Source: Symbiodinium sp. CCMP2592
Taxonomy: Eukaryota > Sar > Dinophyceae > Suessiales > Symbiodiniaceae
NCBI GenBank assembly: GCA_905221615.1
Contig: CAJNDT010005999.1
Span: forward strand, 62,001-126,000
Length of the DNA: 64,000 bases
Reading direction: 5' to 3'
Of this stretch, positions 20,449 to 30,659 are shown piece after piece; positions within the stretch are counted from its first letter, which is position 1; every line of letters starts with the position of its first letter. A model generated the notes under the pieces. That model did no database searches. It saw only the letters and a list, made by a program, of their open reading frames with translations, and was not told the DNA's origin. A program made the position numbers and the translations under genes.

Positions 20449-21491
20449 AGTCTTCTACTTCGCAAGGCCACTGCCAAACAATACCGTCATGCTGCCCCTT
20501 CTGCTCATGTGCATCCCTGCGTGCTGGAGCCGCTGCCTGCGTAGATGAGCAGATCCCACAACCTGCTCTGGCAGCAAGAGATGCTCTGAGCCACAAGTTG
20601 CGAGCCTGAAGCCTCTTACAGTAAAAGGTGACCTGACGCCAGTCAACGACACGGCCGCATCCCGCCGGCATCGCGTGTCCGGCCTGGAACTGTGCAGGAT
20701 CCGAGCGCCTCGGTGACCCGAAAGGTCGAAAGACGGCGGCGAATGTTTTCCGGTTTCCTGGCCTCGCCGGAGATTGCACTTCTTCCCAACCTCAGCGCAT
20801 TGCTTTCCCCGTACCGGCTTCATCTGTAGAAATCCTACTTCTGAACCACCTCAAGCTAAGAAAAACTTAGAGGCACCTAGCTGAAAGCAACCTCCGCGCG
20901 AGCCACGTTAAACAAGCATCAATACCCCCTTCTCACTCGTCACAGCCACGTGCCGGAGAAAGAGCCCAGAGCCAGAGCCCCCCTCATGCTTCCGAAATCG
21001 ACATCCGCCAGGGCAGACAGATGCAGGCAGGCAGCTTCGGGCTCCAAGCAGCCGCCGAGCTTCTGGTGCCTTTGACACGGCTTTGAGTCTGAAAGGGGGG
21101 GATCTGGTATGGATGCACCTGGTGCATCACCGGAAAGCTGCTCCACCAGGGTAGGTGTATCTGGCGGGAGTATCAATCTTCCAACGACGGCTTGCCAGTT
21201 GATAGCTGCTTCAAGGAAGTTGTGCACGGGTCCTACCTGCCTGTCTTCTCGAATCACACCAAACACTAGCCGACAGTCAACCAACATGTGCGGCATGCAT
21301 GTCCTTCCAGAAAAGCATGTGAACTGCTATCGCTTCTGGGACGTCAAGTGGACCCGGGCTCTACGCGCGATGGAAGGCAAGTGGTCTAAACACAAATGTT
21401 GGTGGTAGTCCTTCGCAACGAAAGTCCAAACTCGAACATCCAGCGAGGCAGCTCATTCCTATCAGCAGAACCTGGCACCACTTTACACCCG
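20449..21491. other. unassigned stretch with minus-strand open frames
   Basis: Minus frames at 20455-20823 and 20940-21296 are open. The latter contains LEPEAACLHLSALADVDFGS. They might be exons of the same gene as the frame at 20179-20448, but I cannot show it. Confidence 0.25.
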
Positions 21492-21836
21492 TCAGGTGCA
21501 GTGAAAGCTCGTAGAATCACAAGTCTTGACACGCCTTGGAGTCCGCGTTGCGGGCCAGCTTCCGTTCCTCAAGACTGGGGAGTGTCCCCACGCCATTCGG
21601 TTCGGAAGTTCAAAAGATGTTACCGTGATGATGCCATGATCGCAGTCAGGCCGCTTTCTCCCGAAAACTGCAGTGAACCTCAACAGGAGGTTCGCAGGAC
21701 CCAGAACCAGGAGTTTCGCCGGCTTCGGCAACACTTCCAAGCTTCCTGCGCTCGGTGGCTCCAGGGAGAGGAACAGCATGGAGTCGATGGCCTCAAGTGG
21801 AATGCACACAGCAAGCTTAGCCATGGTTAAAGGCAA
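21492..21836 (-). CDS. possible N-terminal exon, unknown protein
   Basis: The frame begins near ATG 21827 with MAKLAVCIPLEAIDSMLFLS and continues SLEPPSAGSLEVLPKPAKLL. The beginning could be a start exon. No family is recognised. Confidence 0.3.
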   Translation of the reverse strand: MPLTMAKLAVCIPLEAIDSMLFLSLEPPSAGSLEVLPKPAKLLVLGPANLLLRFTAVFGRKRPDCDHGIITVTSFELPNRMAWGHSPVLRNGSWPATRTPRRVKTCDSTSFHCT

Positions 21837-21954
21837 GGTATGCCTGTATGCCTATTTATTCGTATGTGCAATTAATGGCAACAATGTACACTCTCACAAG
21901 CAGACGACGACTGCCACTACCGCTCCTGCTGCTGCTATTGCTACAGCGCATTCC

Positions 21955-22030
21955 CTACTGCTACTAATCCTCCTCCTCCTGCTGCTGCTACTACTACTAC
22001 TACTACTACGATGACTACTACTGCCACTGC
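21955..22030. repeat. CTA/CTG trinucleotide microsatellite
   Basis: An imperfect CTC/CTG/CTA triplet run, similar in composition to the much larger block at 25.86-26.5 kb. It yields poly-Leu or poly-Val frames that are not genes. Confidence 0.85.
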
Positions 22031-22647
22031 TGTGTGCTGTTTAAAGTACTGTCGCCTCTTGAATGCAACACCGAATGGCAGGGCACATCGTCCGTGCTTA
22101 GCTCGTTCGAGCGGTTCCCTCGCGCCGCTTCCTGTGCTGGGCTTCCGGCAGGCACGAAGGAAGACATCCAGCAGGGGAGTCTCGGAACACAGGAATCTGC
22201 AAAACACCACCACCCCAAACCCCAACCCATCACAAGCTGCCTGCCCACCAGGTGCACTCCCGGAAGTGAGAGGGCTTGGCAGAGGAAGACGTTCGCCCAG
22301 CCTTTCACGAGTGGTCGATTCTTGGGAGCTTCGGCAAACAGCTATAGCCGCATGTTCCACACGGATACCGAGCCTGTGATTCCTGCCAGCAGCCCGACCT
22401 CATGGCGACGCATTGAAACCAAGCTAGACAGGCAGTCTGCTCAGCTGAGTACAGAAAAGGCGAGCATGCACGCTAGTGTTTCCTGATTTGGCTCCTGTCG
22501 GCACGAAGCAGCATCTTGCTAGCGACCATGTCCTGATAAGCATTTGTCCTCCATGCTGTGCACAATTGCCTGCATGGCAGACCAGCGGCTCCATAAGTGA
22601 CATAGAATACTAGCACCGTGGTCGGAGAAGCTGCCACCAGGTTGCAT

Positions 22648-23164
22648 TCAACTTAGCCAAGGGTGCCCGGTAAGTCGAGGAGGGTTCCTCAATCCTCGGA
22701 AACACATGGATGCGCTTGACAGTGTTTCGAGCAAGATTTCCGGCCTTGACAGTGGGGACAGTGGAATGGAAAGCGCTGTCGACGCCACCGGTACCGTTGA
22801 GGTTTCGGAGGGCTGGAATGGCAGCGACCACGCGGGTTCCGTCACACTCTGGTCGTCTCTGTCGCTGACGGTAGTTGAAGCCATGCTTTCAACCGCTGGA
22901 AGCTCTTGCAGCTGCTCTTGATAGTGGGGAGGCACGGCCTGTGCCATCTGCACAATGGGAATCTCACTTCTTCTAGCGAAGGCCCAGGACCAGCCTTGAC
23001 CTGCGGCTGAGGCTCGGCTGCGGGAGCTGCTGGGGCTGAAGGTGTGATGGGCCCGACCTGGCGGCTGGCCATGTCTCAATCGCCGAAACAAGGGCTGAGC
23101 TGCCGCTGTCGCTCCGCGCCTCGGCAGAGACTTCCACAAACTTCAGCATGATCCACTCCTCCAC
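22648..23164 (-). CDS. unknown Ser/Pro/Gln-rich protein exons
   Basis: A minus-strand frame at 23164-22973 reads MLKFVEVSAEARSDSGSSAL, passing into QPQQLPQPSLSRR. A different minus frame then reads SEIPIVQMAQAVPPHYQEQL and STVPVASTALSIPLSPLS. A GT donor (CAG|GTCAAG) near 23.0 kb and an AG acceptor about 40-50 nt further on could join them through a tiny intron. The product would be a disordered Ser/Pro-rich protein. No domain is recognised. Confidence 0.35.
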
Positions 23165-23749
23165 GCGCTAAATCACACGAAGTCGAAAGGAAAGGGCGAA
23201 TTTCCACATGGCCTTCTGGGCGGCGAGCATCCTGGAAGCGATTTCTGCATGTGCAGTGCAAATTGCAGACTGTAGACTCCAGCTGGGAATAGCCTTAAGG
23301 CCTTACAGAGTCGAACTTGCGGTGAAATTCCACAGGTTTTTCGAGGCCTGATGCGAAGGCAGTGGACCGGAGAAGTGAGCAGCCCGGACCAAGCCACCTG
23401 CTCAGGGCGCTTGGTCGCTGCGCCACGGCGTCCCATTTCGCATTTCGTCCGAAATGCCCCGGCCTCCCGCTGCAGGACCGGCGCGATAGCCTGGTAGCTG
23501 GAGCAATGCGGCTGGTCTGCGGCCTTTCGTGACGATGAAATCACCATGCACCCGGCTGGGGGAGAGCCTGAGGAAATGGTGAGGCCCTGACCACGCGGGG
23601 CTGGAGCAACATGCCAACCTCCAAGGTGCCATTTCGCAGGAAGTCCTGGCCATCGGACGTCGACTACGGATGGTTCTGTATGCTGTGAAGCGCACGCCAG
23701 TCCTGTGGATGATTGGAGGCTGCCTGCTGTATCCTCACCTTTCTGAGAT

Positions 23750-24158
23750 TCAAGGCCGTGCTGAAAACAACCTTAGTGAAGACTTTGAAACCACCGCAGC
23801 TGCCATGAGAACCCTGGCGGACAAGGGCAGCACTTCGATGAACTTCTCTGGACCATTGCACGGAGTAGCTGTTCGACTTTCATCGCACCTTCGACCCGAA
23901 CTCTCAAGCTTCAGCTTCAGAGTCAGTTCTGCATCATGGCCGTATCGTACGTAGCTTTCCCTGTCAACCGCCCAAGGCGAGCGCGTATCTGACGTCCAGA
24001 ATCCTTTCTGCGGCAAGCCGTAGGCGGCCTCCGGCGAGTACCTCAATCTCAAACACGACGTCATGCCTCGTGGTCCCTTTGTTTGGACGGGCACTATGCA
24101 CATCAAATCCGGGCTGCAGCATCACTGGGTCTATCAAAAACAAGTGACTGTTTCTCAA
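23750..24158 (-). CDS. unknown exon candidates
   Basis: One minus frame reads HDVVFEIEVLAGGRLRLAAE and another reads ELTLKLKLESSGRRCDE then EKFIEVLPLSARVLMAAAVV. Both look coding-like and could be successive exons. A plus-strand frame over 23670-23954 is also open, so strand is not fully secure. Confidence 0.3.
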
Positions 24159-24402
24159 GACTCGTTAACGGCGAGAAGCTCCCGCTCCAGCGACCAAGAA
24201 TACAACAAGGCACACCGGCCGCAGGAAAGGATTAGCAGGCAGCGATCTGCTGCACACAAGAAGGTCACTCTCCTTCGGAGGCACCCGCAGCTACTAACGC
24301 ACTGTACACAAGTCTGAGATCCGGTTTTTACCGGGCTTCTCATCGACTTCGCCGAGGCAGGTCGGAAACCGAGAACTCAAGCTGCAAGTCTGAAGCCGGC
24401 AT

Positions 24403-24429
24403 CTGGCAAAGCTGGCAAAGCTGGCAAAG
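24403..24429. repeat. 9-bp minisatellite, three perfect copies
   Basis: CTGGCAAAG is repeated three times head to tail. Confidence 0.9.
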
Positions 24430-24796
24430 CTCGAGCTTTCTTCACTTACCAATTTGCACCTCCATGTTCAATCCATGCCGGCGCCACCCAGCCAGACATT
24501 CCGCCCAACTGCATGACTTCCATCCACATCTCTCCCTGCAAATGGGCCTTGGATGACAGAACAGCAACATGATGGCTTCACGGGTGCCTGCAAGCACCAG
24601 GCCCTGCGAATGGCCAGCACTTTGGACTTGGGAAGCAGAACCTATGACAGGCTACGAAAGCAGCACTCCATACCAGAGGGACATGGCATAGCATAGTGTC
24701 CCTTGCATGGCCTTCTTGGTCGCTGCCCATGGGAGGTCGGTTGGCTCTTTGCGGAGCATCACACTCTCATCGGCTTGAACCTCCTGAGATCTTAGC

Positions 24797-25298
24797 TCAC
24801 CTACGCAGTTGGCTCGAACTCACTACAGCTGAGTTGAGTAAAAGAGCCGAGGAAGCCACCGCCTCCTCGTTGTTCATCTTACGAACTTCTAGGGGACCCT
24901 TCAATGGTTGCTCCAGGTCCTCACCAACCAACAGAGCGCAGTTGCTTTTGCGAGGGACCAAAGGTCGAGATCCGAGAGCTGTTTTCAAGCTCCTTGGGGC
25001 ACACGACCCACTCGCCGCTCTCGAGGCCAAAGCAACGCGTGCCTCCCACCTTCGCAGGTGCACTGAAACCGCTGCTAGCACAGTTTGATACGGAACAGGA
25101 TTATGGCACATCATGGCAGCCTCCAACCGGCCAACAACTCGAAGCAGCTGCCCCGCTTCGGCCTTGCCCACCTTCCGGCATCGCGGAGGCATACACAGGC
25201 ATGGAAACCGTTCCGAAGGCAAGATCCAAGCATTTCAGGCAAAGCTCATGGCTAAGTGTGGCCTTGGCAGCATCGACCAAAGAGCAGCGAGAGCGCAA
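24797..25298 (-). CDS. unknown helical protein exons
   Basis: The minus-strand frame reads CSLVDAAKATLSHELCLKCL near 25.29 kb. In another frame it reads KVGKAEAGQLLRVVGRLEAA, VLAAVSVHLRRWEARVALAS and MNNEEAVASSALLLNSAVVS. These stretches are rich in Ala/Leu helix and look like successive exons of one gene. No domain family is recognised. Plus-strand frames over the same bases are Arg/Ser-rich shadows. Confidence 0.4.
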
Positions 25299-25438
25299 TG
25301 GACAGCCACGGGTTGCAAGAACCTGGAAGTACCTCCGCGGGTAACGCTTCCAGACGTCGGTCTCTGAGCCACTAGGGCCTAGGGTTCCCTGGGCACAAGC
25401 TGCATTTCTTCACCTCCACTTCTAAAAGCCTCCCCACG

Positions 25439-25470
25439 GTTTAGGGTTTGGGGTTTAGGGTTTAGGGTCA
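25439..25470. repeat. interstitial TTTAGGG telomere-type repeat
   Basis: Four near-tandem TTTAGGG/TTTGGGG units. TTTAGGG is the telomere unit of plants and reported for dinoflagellates, so this is a short interstitial telomeric tract. Confidence 0.85.
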
Positions 25471-25859
25471 ATCGACGGTCCCCAGTGCTCTCTGCGAGGT
25501 CTACGGAAAAGGGCAAGCAAAGCTGCCCCCAACGCCTGAGAAAGGGTGCAGGACCCGGCTGAGTCGTAAATACCCAGCCGGTAGACCTGGCCAGACATCG
25601 CAGAGCAAAGGCTTCGCCCTCCGTCGCATCAAGCACGACTGCAAGGCCCATCAGGGCCCTCCACGCGCAGGAAGACCTCAGCGGCATGGCAGCCATGCAA
25701 AACATTGCAAAACGTCAAAAAGGGCTTTGATGTACACATGTTTACATATACCAGATTTTTGTCTTACAGGAAATGTGCGGCTATGTCTTGGATATTCTAC
25801 CGCGTGTACTGTACCCGATTAGAAGTAGTATTTACAAATGCCATGACAATTTGTGTACA

Positions 25860-25980
25860 GGTTGTCGTGGTCGCAGCAGTCGGTAGTAGGAGGCGGTAGT
25901 AGTGGTAGCAGCGGTAGCAACGGCAGCAGTGGTAGTAGTGGTAGTAGTGGTAGTAGTGATAGTAGTGGTCGTAGTGGTAA

Positions 25981-26040
<60 letters not shown>

Positions 26041-26520
26041 CAGAGTAGCAGCAGTAGTAGCAGTAGTAGGAGCAGCAGTAGTAGTCGCCGTCGTAGTCGT
26101 CGTGGTAGTAGTAGTAGTCGTCGTCGTCGCAGTACTAGCAAGAGTAGTAGTTGTTGTTGTTGCGATAGTAGTAGCAGCAGGTAGCAATAGTAGTGTCGTC
26201 GTCGCAGGTCGTAGTAGTAGTCGTCGTTGCAGTACAACTCGCACTCACAAGCTGGTAGCACTCGTAGTCGTAATCGCAGCGGTCGTAGTAGCAGTAGTTG
26301 TTGTTGGGGTTGTCGTAGAGCAGTAGTAGTAGCAGCAGCAGGAGTAGTAGTAGCAGGAGGAGCAGTAGTGGTGGTGGTGGTGGTGGTGGTAGTAGTAGTA
26401 GTCGTCGTCGTGGTAGTAGCAGTAGCAGTAGCAGTAGCAGTAGCAGTAGCAGTAGCAGTAGCAGTAGTAGCAGTAGTGGCTGTGATTCAGCAGCAGCAAC
26501 AGCAGTTGTAGCAGTACCAC
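25860..26520. repeat. 660-bp imperfect GTA/GTC/GCA trinucleotide block
   Basis: Nearly every triplet is a one-base variant of GTA (GTA, GTC, GTG, GCA, AGT phases), with a perfect (AGT)n core at 25980-26040 and (GTAGCA)n at 26414-26470. All six frames stay open over long distances, giving poly-Val, poly-Ser, poly-Leu or poly-Tyr products that are artefacts. Confidence 0.9.
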
Positions 26521-26714
26521 GAGAAGAAGTGGCGGCAGCAGCAGCAGAACCAGTTGTATCGTCTGAGGTCGCTTCTGTGTCTGCGCCCTCCTGGCGTTCG
26601 AGAACTTCCACCACCTGCCGCAGGATCGGATGGGGTCTTGGTGGGTATCGGGTTTTGCGGGGCTTGAGTGGTGCATGGTGCAGAAGTGGGATTTAGGATG
26701 ACAGGCTTTGGGGC

Positions 26715-27255
26715 TTACAGGTAAGGCACCTCGCGTCGAACCCGCGCCTCTCCTTCCTCCAGCCGGGCTTTCAACTTCGCAGCCTTGTCGTACCTGCAAA
26801 GGCTGAGATGCACTCGGCACTGTACAAATGGTGTGGACCCGGATGTGGGCTCACGTTGGGCGACTCCGGAGTGTGACCCCCTTGGGGTCCAAGACAATGT
26901 ACCTCTCAAAGGCACAAAGGACAAGACAAGCCATGACCATGTAGTACAACACAGATTCGGAGGCACTTCCACTCGCCGACTTCGGCATCGTCGTCGAGCT
27001 GGCGATCATCCAAGTCCTAGGATGGAGCACCCCAGTGCATCTTTTGGGACAGTGTTGAATAAGCGCCACTCCACTCGACATCCGCCATCCTCTCCCAACA
27101 TGCTCCGAGCTCCACTGGGGACGGAACAGCTTGGATGAGGAGGGGCGAGATCGGCTCTTCGGCTGCATCCTTTTTGAACATCAGCACAGGCTCGTCAACC
27201 CAAAGCCGAAACTTCCACAAACCCTTCTTCTTTGCAGGATCGGGATCATGAAGCC
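26715..27255 (-). CDS. unknown protein, multi-exon
   Basis: The minus strand reads DPDPAKKKGLWKFRLWVDEP then VLMFKKDAAEEPISPLLIQA and GACWERMADVEWSGAYSTLS, one continuous and convincing coding stretch (27255-27017). A nearby hydrophobic frame reads SVLYYMVMACLVLCAFERY. A last exon after a CTTTGCAG acceptor reads RYDKAAKLKARLEEGEARVR and ends at a stop at 26715. I do not recognise the family. The end of the gene abuts the trinucleotide block. Confidence 0.45.
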
Positions 27256-27914
27256 CTCAGAATCAGCAGGCCCCAGACTTAGGCACAATTGCAGTCCCCC
27301 TGTTCGTCTCATGCGATGTGCTTCTGTGATGTTGGACACAGGCACCTCTCGCGGAAGAACCCCGAAGTCTTGAACTGCTGGATTCGGAATGCTTCAGTGC
27401 AGCACGCGGTTGTTGTGATGTCTCACATTGCTGCACTTGTGCAATCGCACTCGCTGTCCGCACGCCCTGCGATCTAGTGCGAAGAGTCATCAAGAATCTG
27501 CCCCGGCACTGCTTGCGTCATTCCACTGCATGGCCGACATGGAAAAATCTTGACCCCAAGGAAATCATGCAATGCTTCCGTCCCAGGAAACGAATCTTAC
27601 TAAGCCCTGGGCTCGTGGAACATATCGAGGATCAGATTTTTGACTTGTTGATTTTGTTGCTACCAGTATGATGCTGTCCACAAACCCAGCTGGAAAGCCC
27701 GCCTCGCAACGCCGGACCAACTGAGTGCCGTCCATGAAGTCACAGACCTGCCGTGCAAAATGCCACTCTCTGGAGTGCTGAAATCTAGTGCTCGGACAGG
27801 ACAGCATCTCTCGCAGCTTCTTCATTTCTCAACGCAAGCCATCACGATGGGCGATCCGGCTCGTCTTCGCCTCCTTGCTCTCGATATGCCTATCCAAATG
27901 GGGCTGAATGCGTA

Positions 27915-29285
27915 CATCTTGGCTTCAAGTGGCTTACCGACTGCTAGCATCTGGAGCATAATGTACCAGTTACTAGTTACTCGTACGACAAGACAACACC
28001 GCCGAGATCTCCAAAATGGAACAATGCCATCACAGCTGTCACTAGTACGACAAGGCCCCCGAGTTCTCCACAGCGGCGGAAGGCCATCACAGCTCCGCGT
28101 TCCGGGTGCGTGTCGAAGCCGTTGGTGCAGCTGCCAGCACTTAACAAGCTGGAGTCGCGTAGCCTTCTTGGCTTCGAGTGGTTTACCGACTGCTTTGCTC
28201 CTCTGGTGCGTACTACTAGTACGACAACGCCCCCGAGTTCTCCACAGCGGCGGAAGGCCATCACAGCTCCGCGTTCCGGGTGCGTGTCGAAGCCGTTGGT
28301 GCAGCTGCCAGCACTTAACAAGCTGGAGTCGCGTAGCCTTCTTGGCTTCGAGTGGTTTACCGACTGCTTTGCTCCTCTGGTGCGTACTAGTACGACAACG
28401 CCCCCGAGTTCTCCACAGCGGCAGAATGCTATCACAGCTGGCGTGTCACAGCCGTTAGTGCAGCTTCCAGCATGGAGTCGCGTAGCCTTCTTGACTTCAA
28501 ATGGCTTACCGACTGCTGTGCTCCTCTGGAGCGTACGAGTACCGTACTGGTGCGACAACGCCCCCGAGTTCTCCACAGCGGCAGAAGGCCATCACAGCTC
28601 CGCGTTCGGGGTGCGTGTCGAAGCCGTTGGTGCAGCTGCCAGCACTTAACAAGCTGGAGTCGCGTAGCCTTCTTGGCTTCAAATGGCTTACCGACTGCTG
28701 TGCTCCCCTGGCGCGTACGAGTACCGTACTGGTGCGACAACGCCCCCGAGTTCTCCACAGCGGCAAAAGGCCATCACAGCTCCGCGTTCGGGGTGCGTGT
28801 CGAAGCCGTTGGTGCAGCTGCCAGCACTTAACAAGCTGGAGTCGCGTAGCCTTCTTGGCTTCGAATGGTTTACCGACTGCTTTGCTCCTCTGGTGCGTAC
28901 CGTACTAGTACGACAACGCCCCCGAGTTCTCCACAGCGGCAGAATGCCACCACAGCTCCGCGTTCGGGGTGCGTGTCGAAGCCGTTGGTGCAGCTGCCAG
29001 CACTTAACAAGCTGGAGTCGCGTAGCCTTCTTGGCTTCGAGTGGTTTACCGACTGCTTTGCTCCTCTGGTGCGTACCGTACTAGTACGACAACGCCCCCG
29101 AGTTCTCCACAGCGGCAGAAGGCCATCACAGCTCCGCGTTCGGGGTGCGTGTCGAAGCCGTTCGTGCAGCTGCCAGCACTTAACAAGCTGGAGTCACGTA
29201 GCCTTCTTGGCTTCGAGTGGCTTACCAACTGCTCTCCTCTGGTGCGCGTCGTACCAGTTTCTACGACAACCTCTGGAGTACTATT
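27915..29285. repeat. tandem array, about 176-bp unit, seven full copies plus degenerate ends
   Basis: The anchor GAGTTCTCCACAGCGGC starts at 28061 (preceded by a degenerate copy), 28235, 28406, 28566, 28748, 28924 and 29100. The spacing is 174, 171, 160, 182, 176 and 176. Each unit also contains TGGAGTCGCGTAGCCTTCTT, a short ACTAGTACGAC stretch and CAGCTGCCAGCACTTAACAA. Copies are about 90 percent alike in the middle, and the first (27915) and last are degenerate. Long frames are open on both strands but differ between copies in phase and length, so I treat them as repeat artefacts. Confidence 0.92.
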
Positions 29286-29518
29286 CGAGTGCTACTACGT
29301 TTCGATTTCGGTGGGGTCCCGACCCATAGTTGGAATTTGGCGGGTGCGGGGAATCAAAGCATCGCCCAGCAGCGCTATCTACGGTGTTCGCAGCAAGACC
29401 CCTGGTGGAAAAGGTCGTCTATGATTTTCTGGATTGTCCATCCCTTCATGCTGCCGTTTGGGTCTTCTAGGTGCTCCGAATCTACCCGCGAGCTTATCCC
29501 TGGTTTCAAACCTGGGAC

Positions 29519-30524
29519 TCAGGCACAGAGAGACACCTCTGGCCTGCATGTCGATATCCACACAGCGAGGCGGTCGCTCCTGTCAGTCTCATCATGTCTC
29601 ATGGAACTCCGTGCTCTCTCTTCCCCAGACGCGCACATGTGCGCAAACACGAGCGGAGGTGCACGGATGCATTCACATGCGATCAGCAAGCTCTCGCTCC
29701 CAAGCACCAAGCCGGGTACAAAAATGACAGCCCCCCTCGCAGGCATGTGCGTGCATCCCGGGCCATCTGAGGTCGCCTCTTCTGGGAGAAGCGACCGCAG
29801 CCACTCGAAGAGGTGGAAGCAAGCCTCGCTGTCGGCCAATTCCAACGCAAAGATTCAGCTAGAGCTCTGTGCCTGGCTGCACTTGAGCACATCGTACGAG
29901 TTCATGGGGGTCCTCCCGTCCACCGTCCATGGGCAGAGTTCAACAAACTGATGCAACTCAGAGCTCCATATCCTGGCAGAGTACCGCTCAGTCTTTGGAT
30001 CGTACTTCTGCCAGTCCACACCTTGGCCAGATCTAGCAGCAAAGGCAACACCACCGCACGTTTGACTGCATGATGGTGCCGTCCTGCACTGAAGCCGCCT
30101 CTCTCGGACTGGCACTTGCACTCCACTCGGCACAGAACTCTCTCGCACAATGGTTGAGGATGGTTGAACCTTCCCGCTTCCCGGGAGCCTGACTTCGGGC
30201 CAACTTCGCATAGAAGAGCTCCCGCTGGGGGATGGAGAGGCATGTCAGCTGCCGAGCCTGCCAGCATCCTATCCTCCGGCTCGTGGAATTGTACAAGCCT
30301 TCAGGCTGTCCGCAGCTCACTGACCCGTGCAAACGATTCCCTGTTCCAGCATGCTGCCATTCAAGGCGACTCCTGTTTCTGCTCCCCTGCCTTCGCAGAT
30401 TTATGAGCTCTCGCGCGAGACAACTTGCAGCTTCCTTTGGGAGCCAGAGCTGAAAATGGGTAAAAGAGGCAGCCTCGGAGAAGCCTCGGTTCATAATTCT
30501 GGCGTTGGTGCCTTCGACAGCCAA
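29519..30524 (-). CDS. unknown multi-exon protein
   Basis: In order on the minus strand: FTHFQLWLPKEAASCLAREL (30.46 kb), SIPQRELFYAKLARSQAPGK and STILNHCAREFCAEWSAS (30.2-30.1 kb). A different frame then gives QGVDWQKYDPKTERYSARIW followed by SELHQFVELCPWTVDGRTPM (about 30.03-29.91 kb). A third gives ELADSEACFHLFEWLRSLLP (from 29.84 kb). The phase changes fit introns. The stretches look like one gene whose last exons approach the tandem array. No domain is recognised. Confidence 0.45.
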
Positions 30525-30659
30525 GCCCTATAAGCATTAAATGGACTGCTGCCATGTTGGCGAGCTCCAGAAAATGGCAAAGGCACAGCGATGTTCACCA
30601 GCCCAAAGCCGCATCCCAACGCCCAAGCTTAGCCTTCCTCGGCAGCACACAGGAAGTGG

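Noticed and set aside
25797..26820. Long poly-Leu/Tyr/Thr and poly-Val/Ser frames on both strands
   Set aside because: Products of the GTA-type trinucleotide block, open in all phases.
28061..29116. CRISPR-like array considered for regularly spaced repeats
   Set aside because: The repeats are 160-182 bp tandem units without short unique spacers, in a eukaryotic setting.
27760..29424. Long plus and minus frames through the 176-bp array, considered as a repeat protein
   Set aside because: Frames are open on both strands, units vary in length by non-multiples of three and phase shifts between copies, which argues against protein-level selection.
29217..29951. 244-codon plus-strand frame
   Set aside because: It begins in the tandem array and covers minus-strand exons with better composition. 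No domain.
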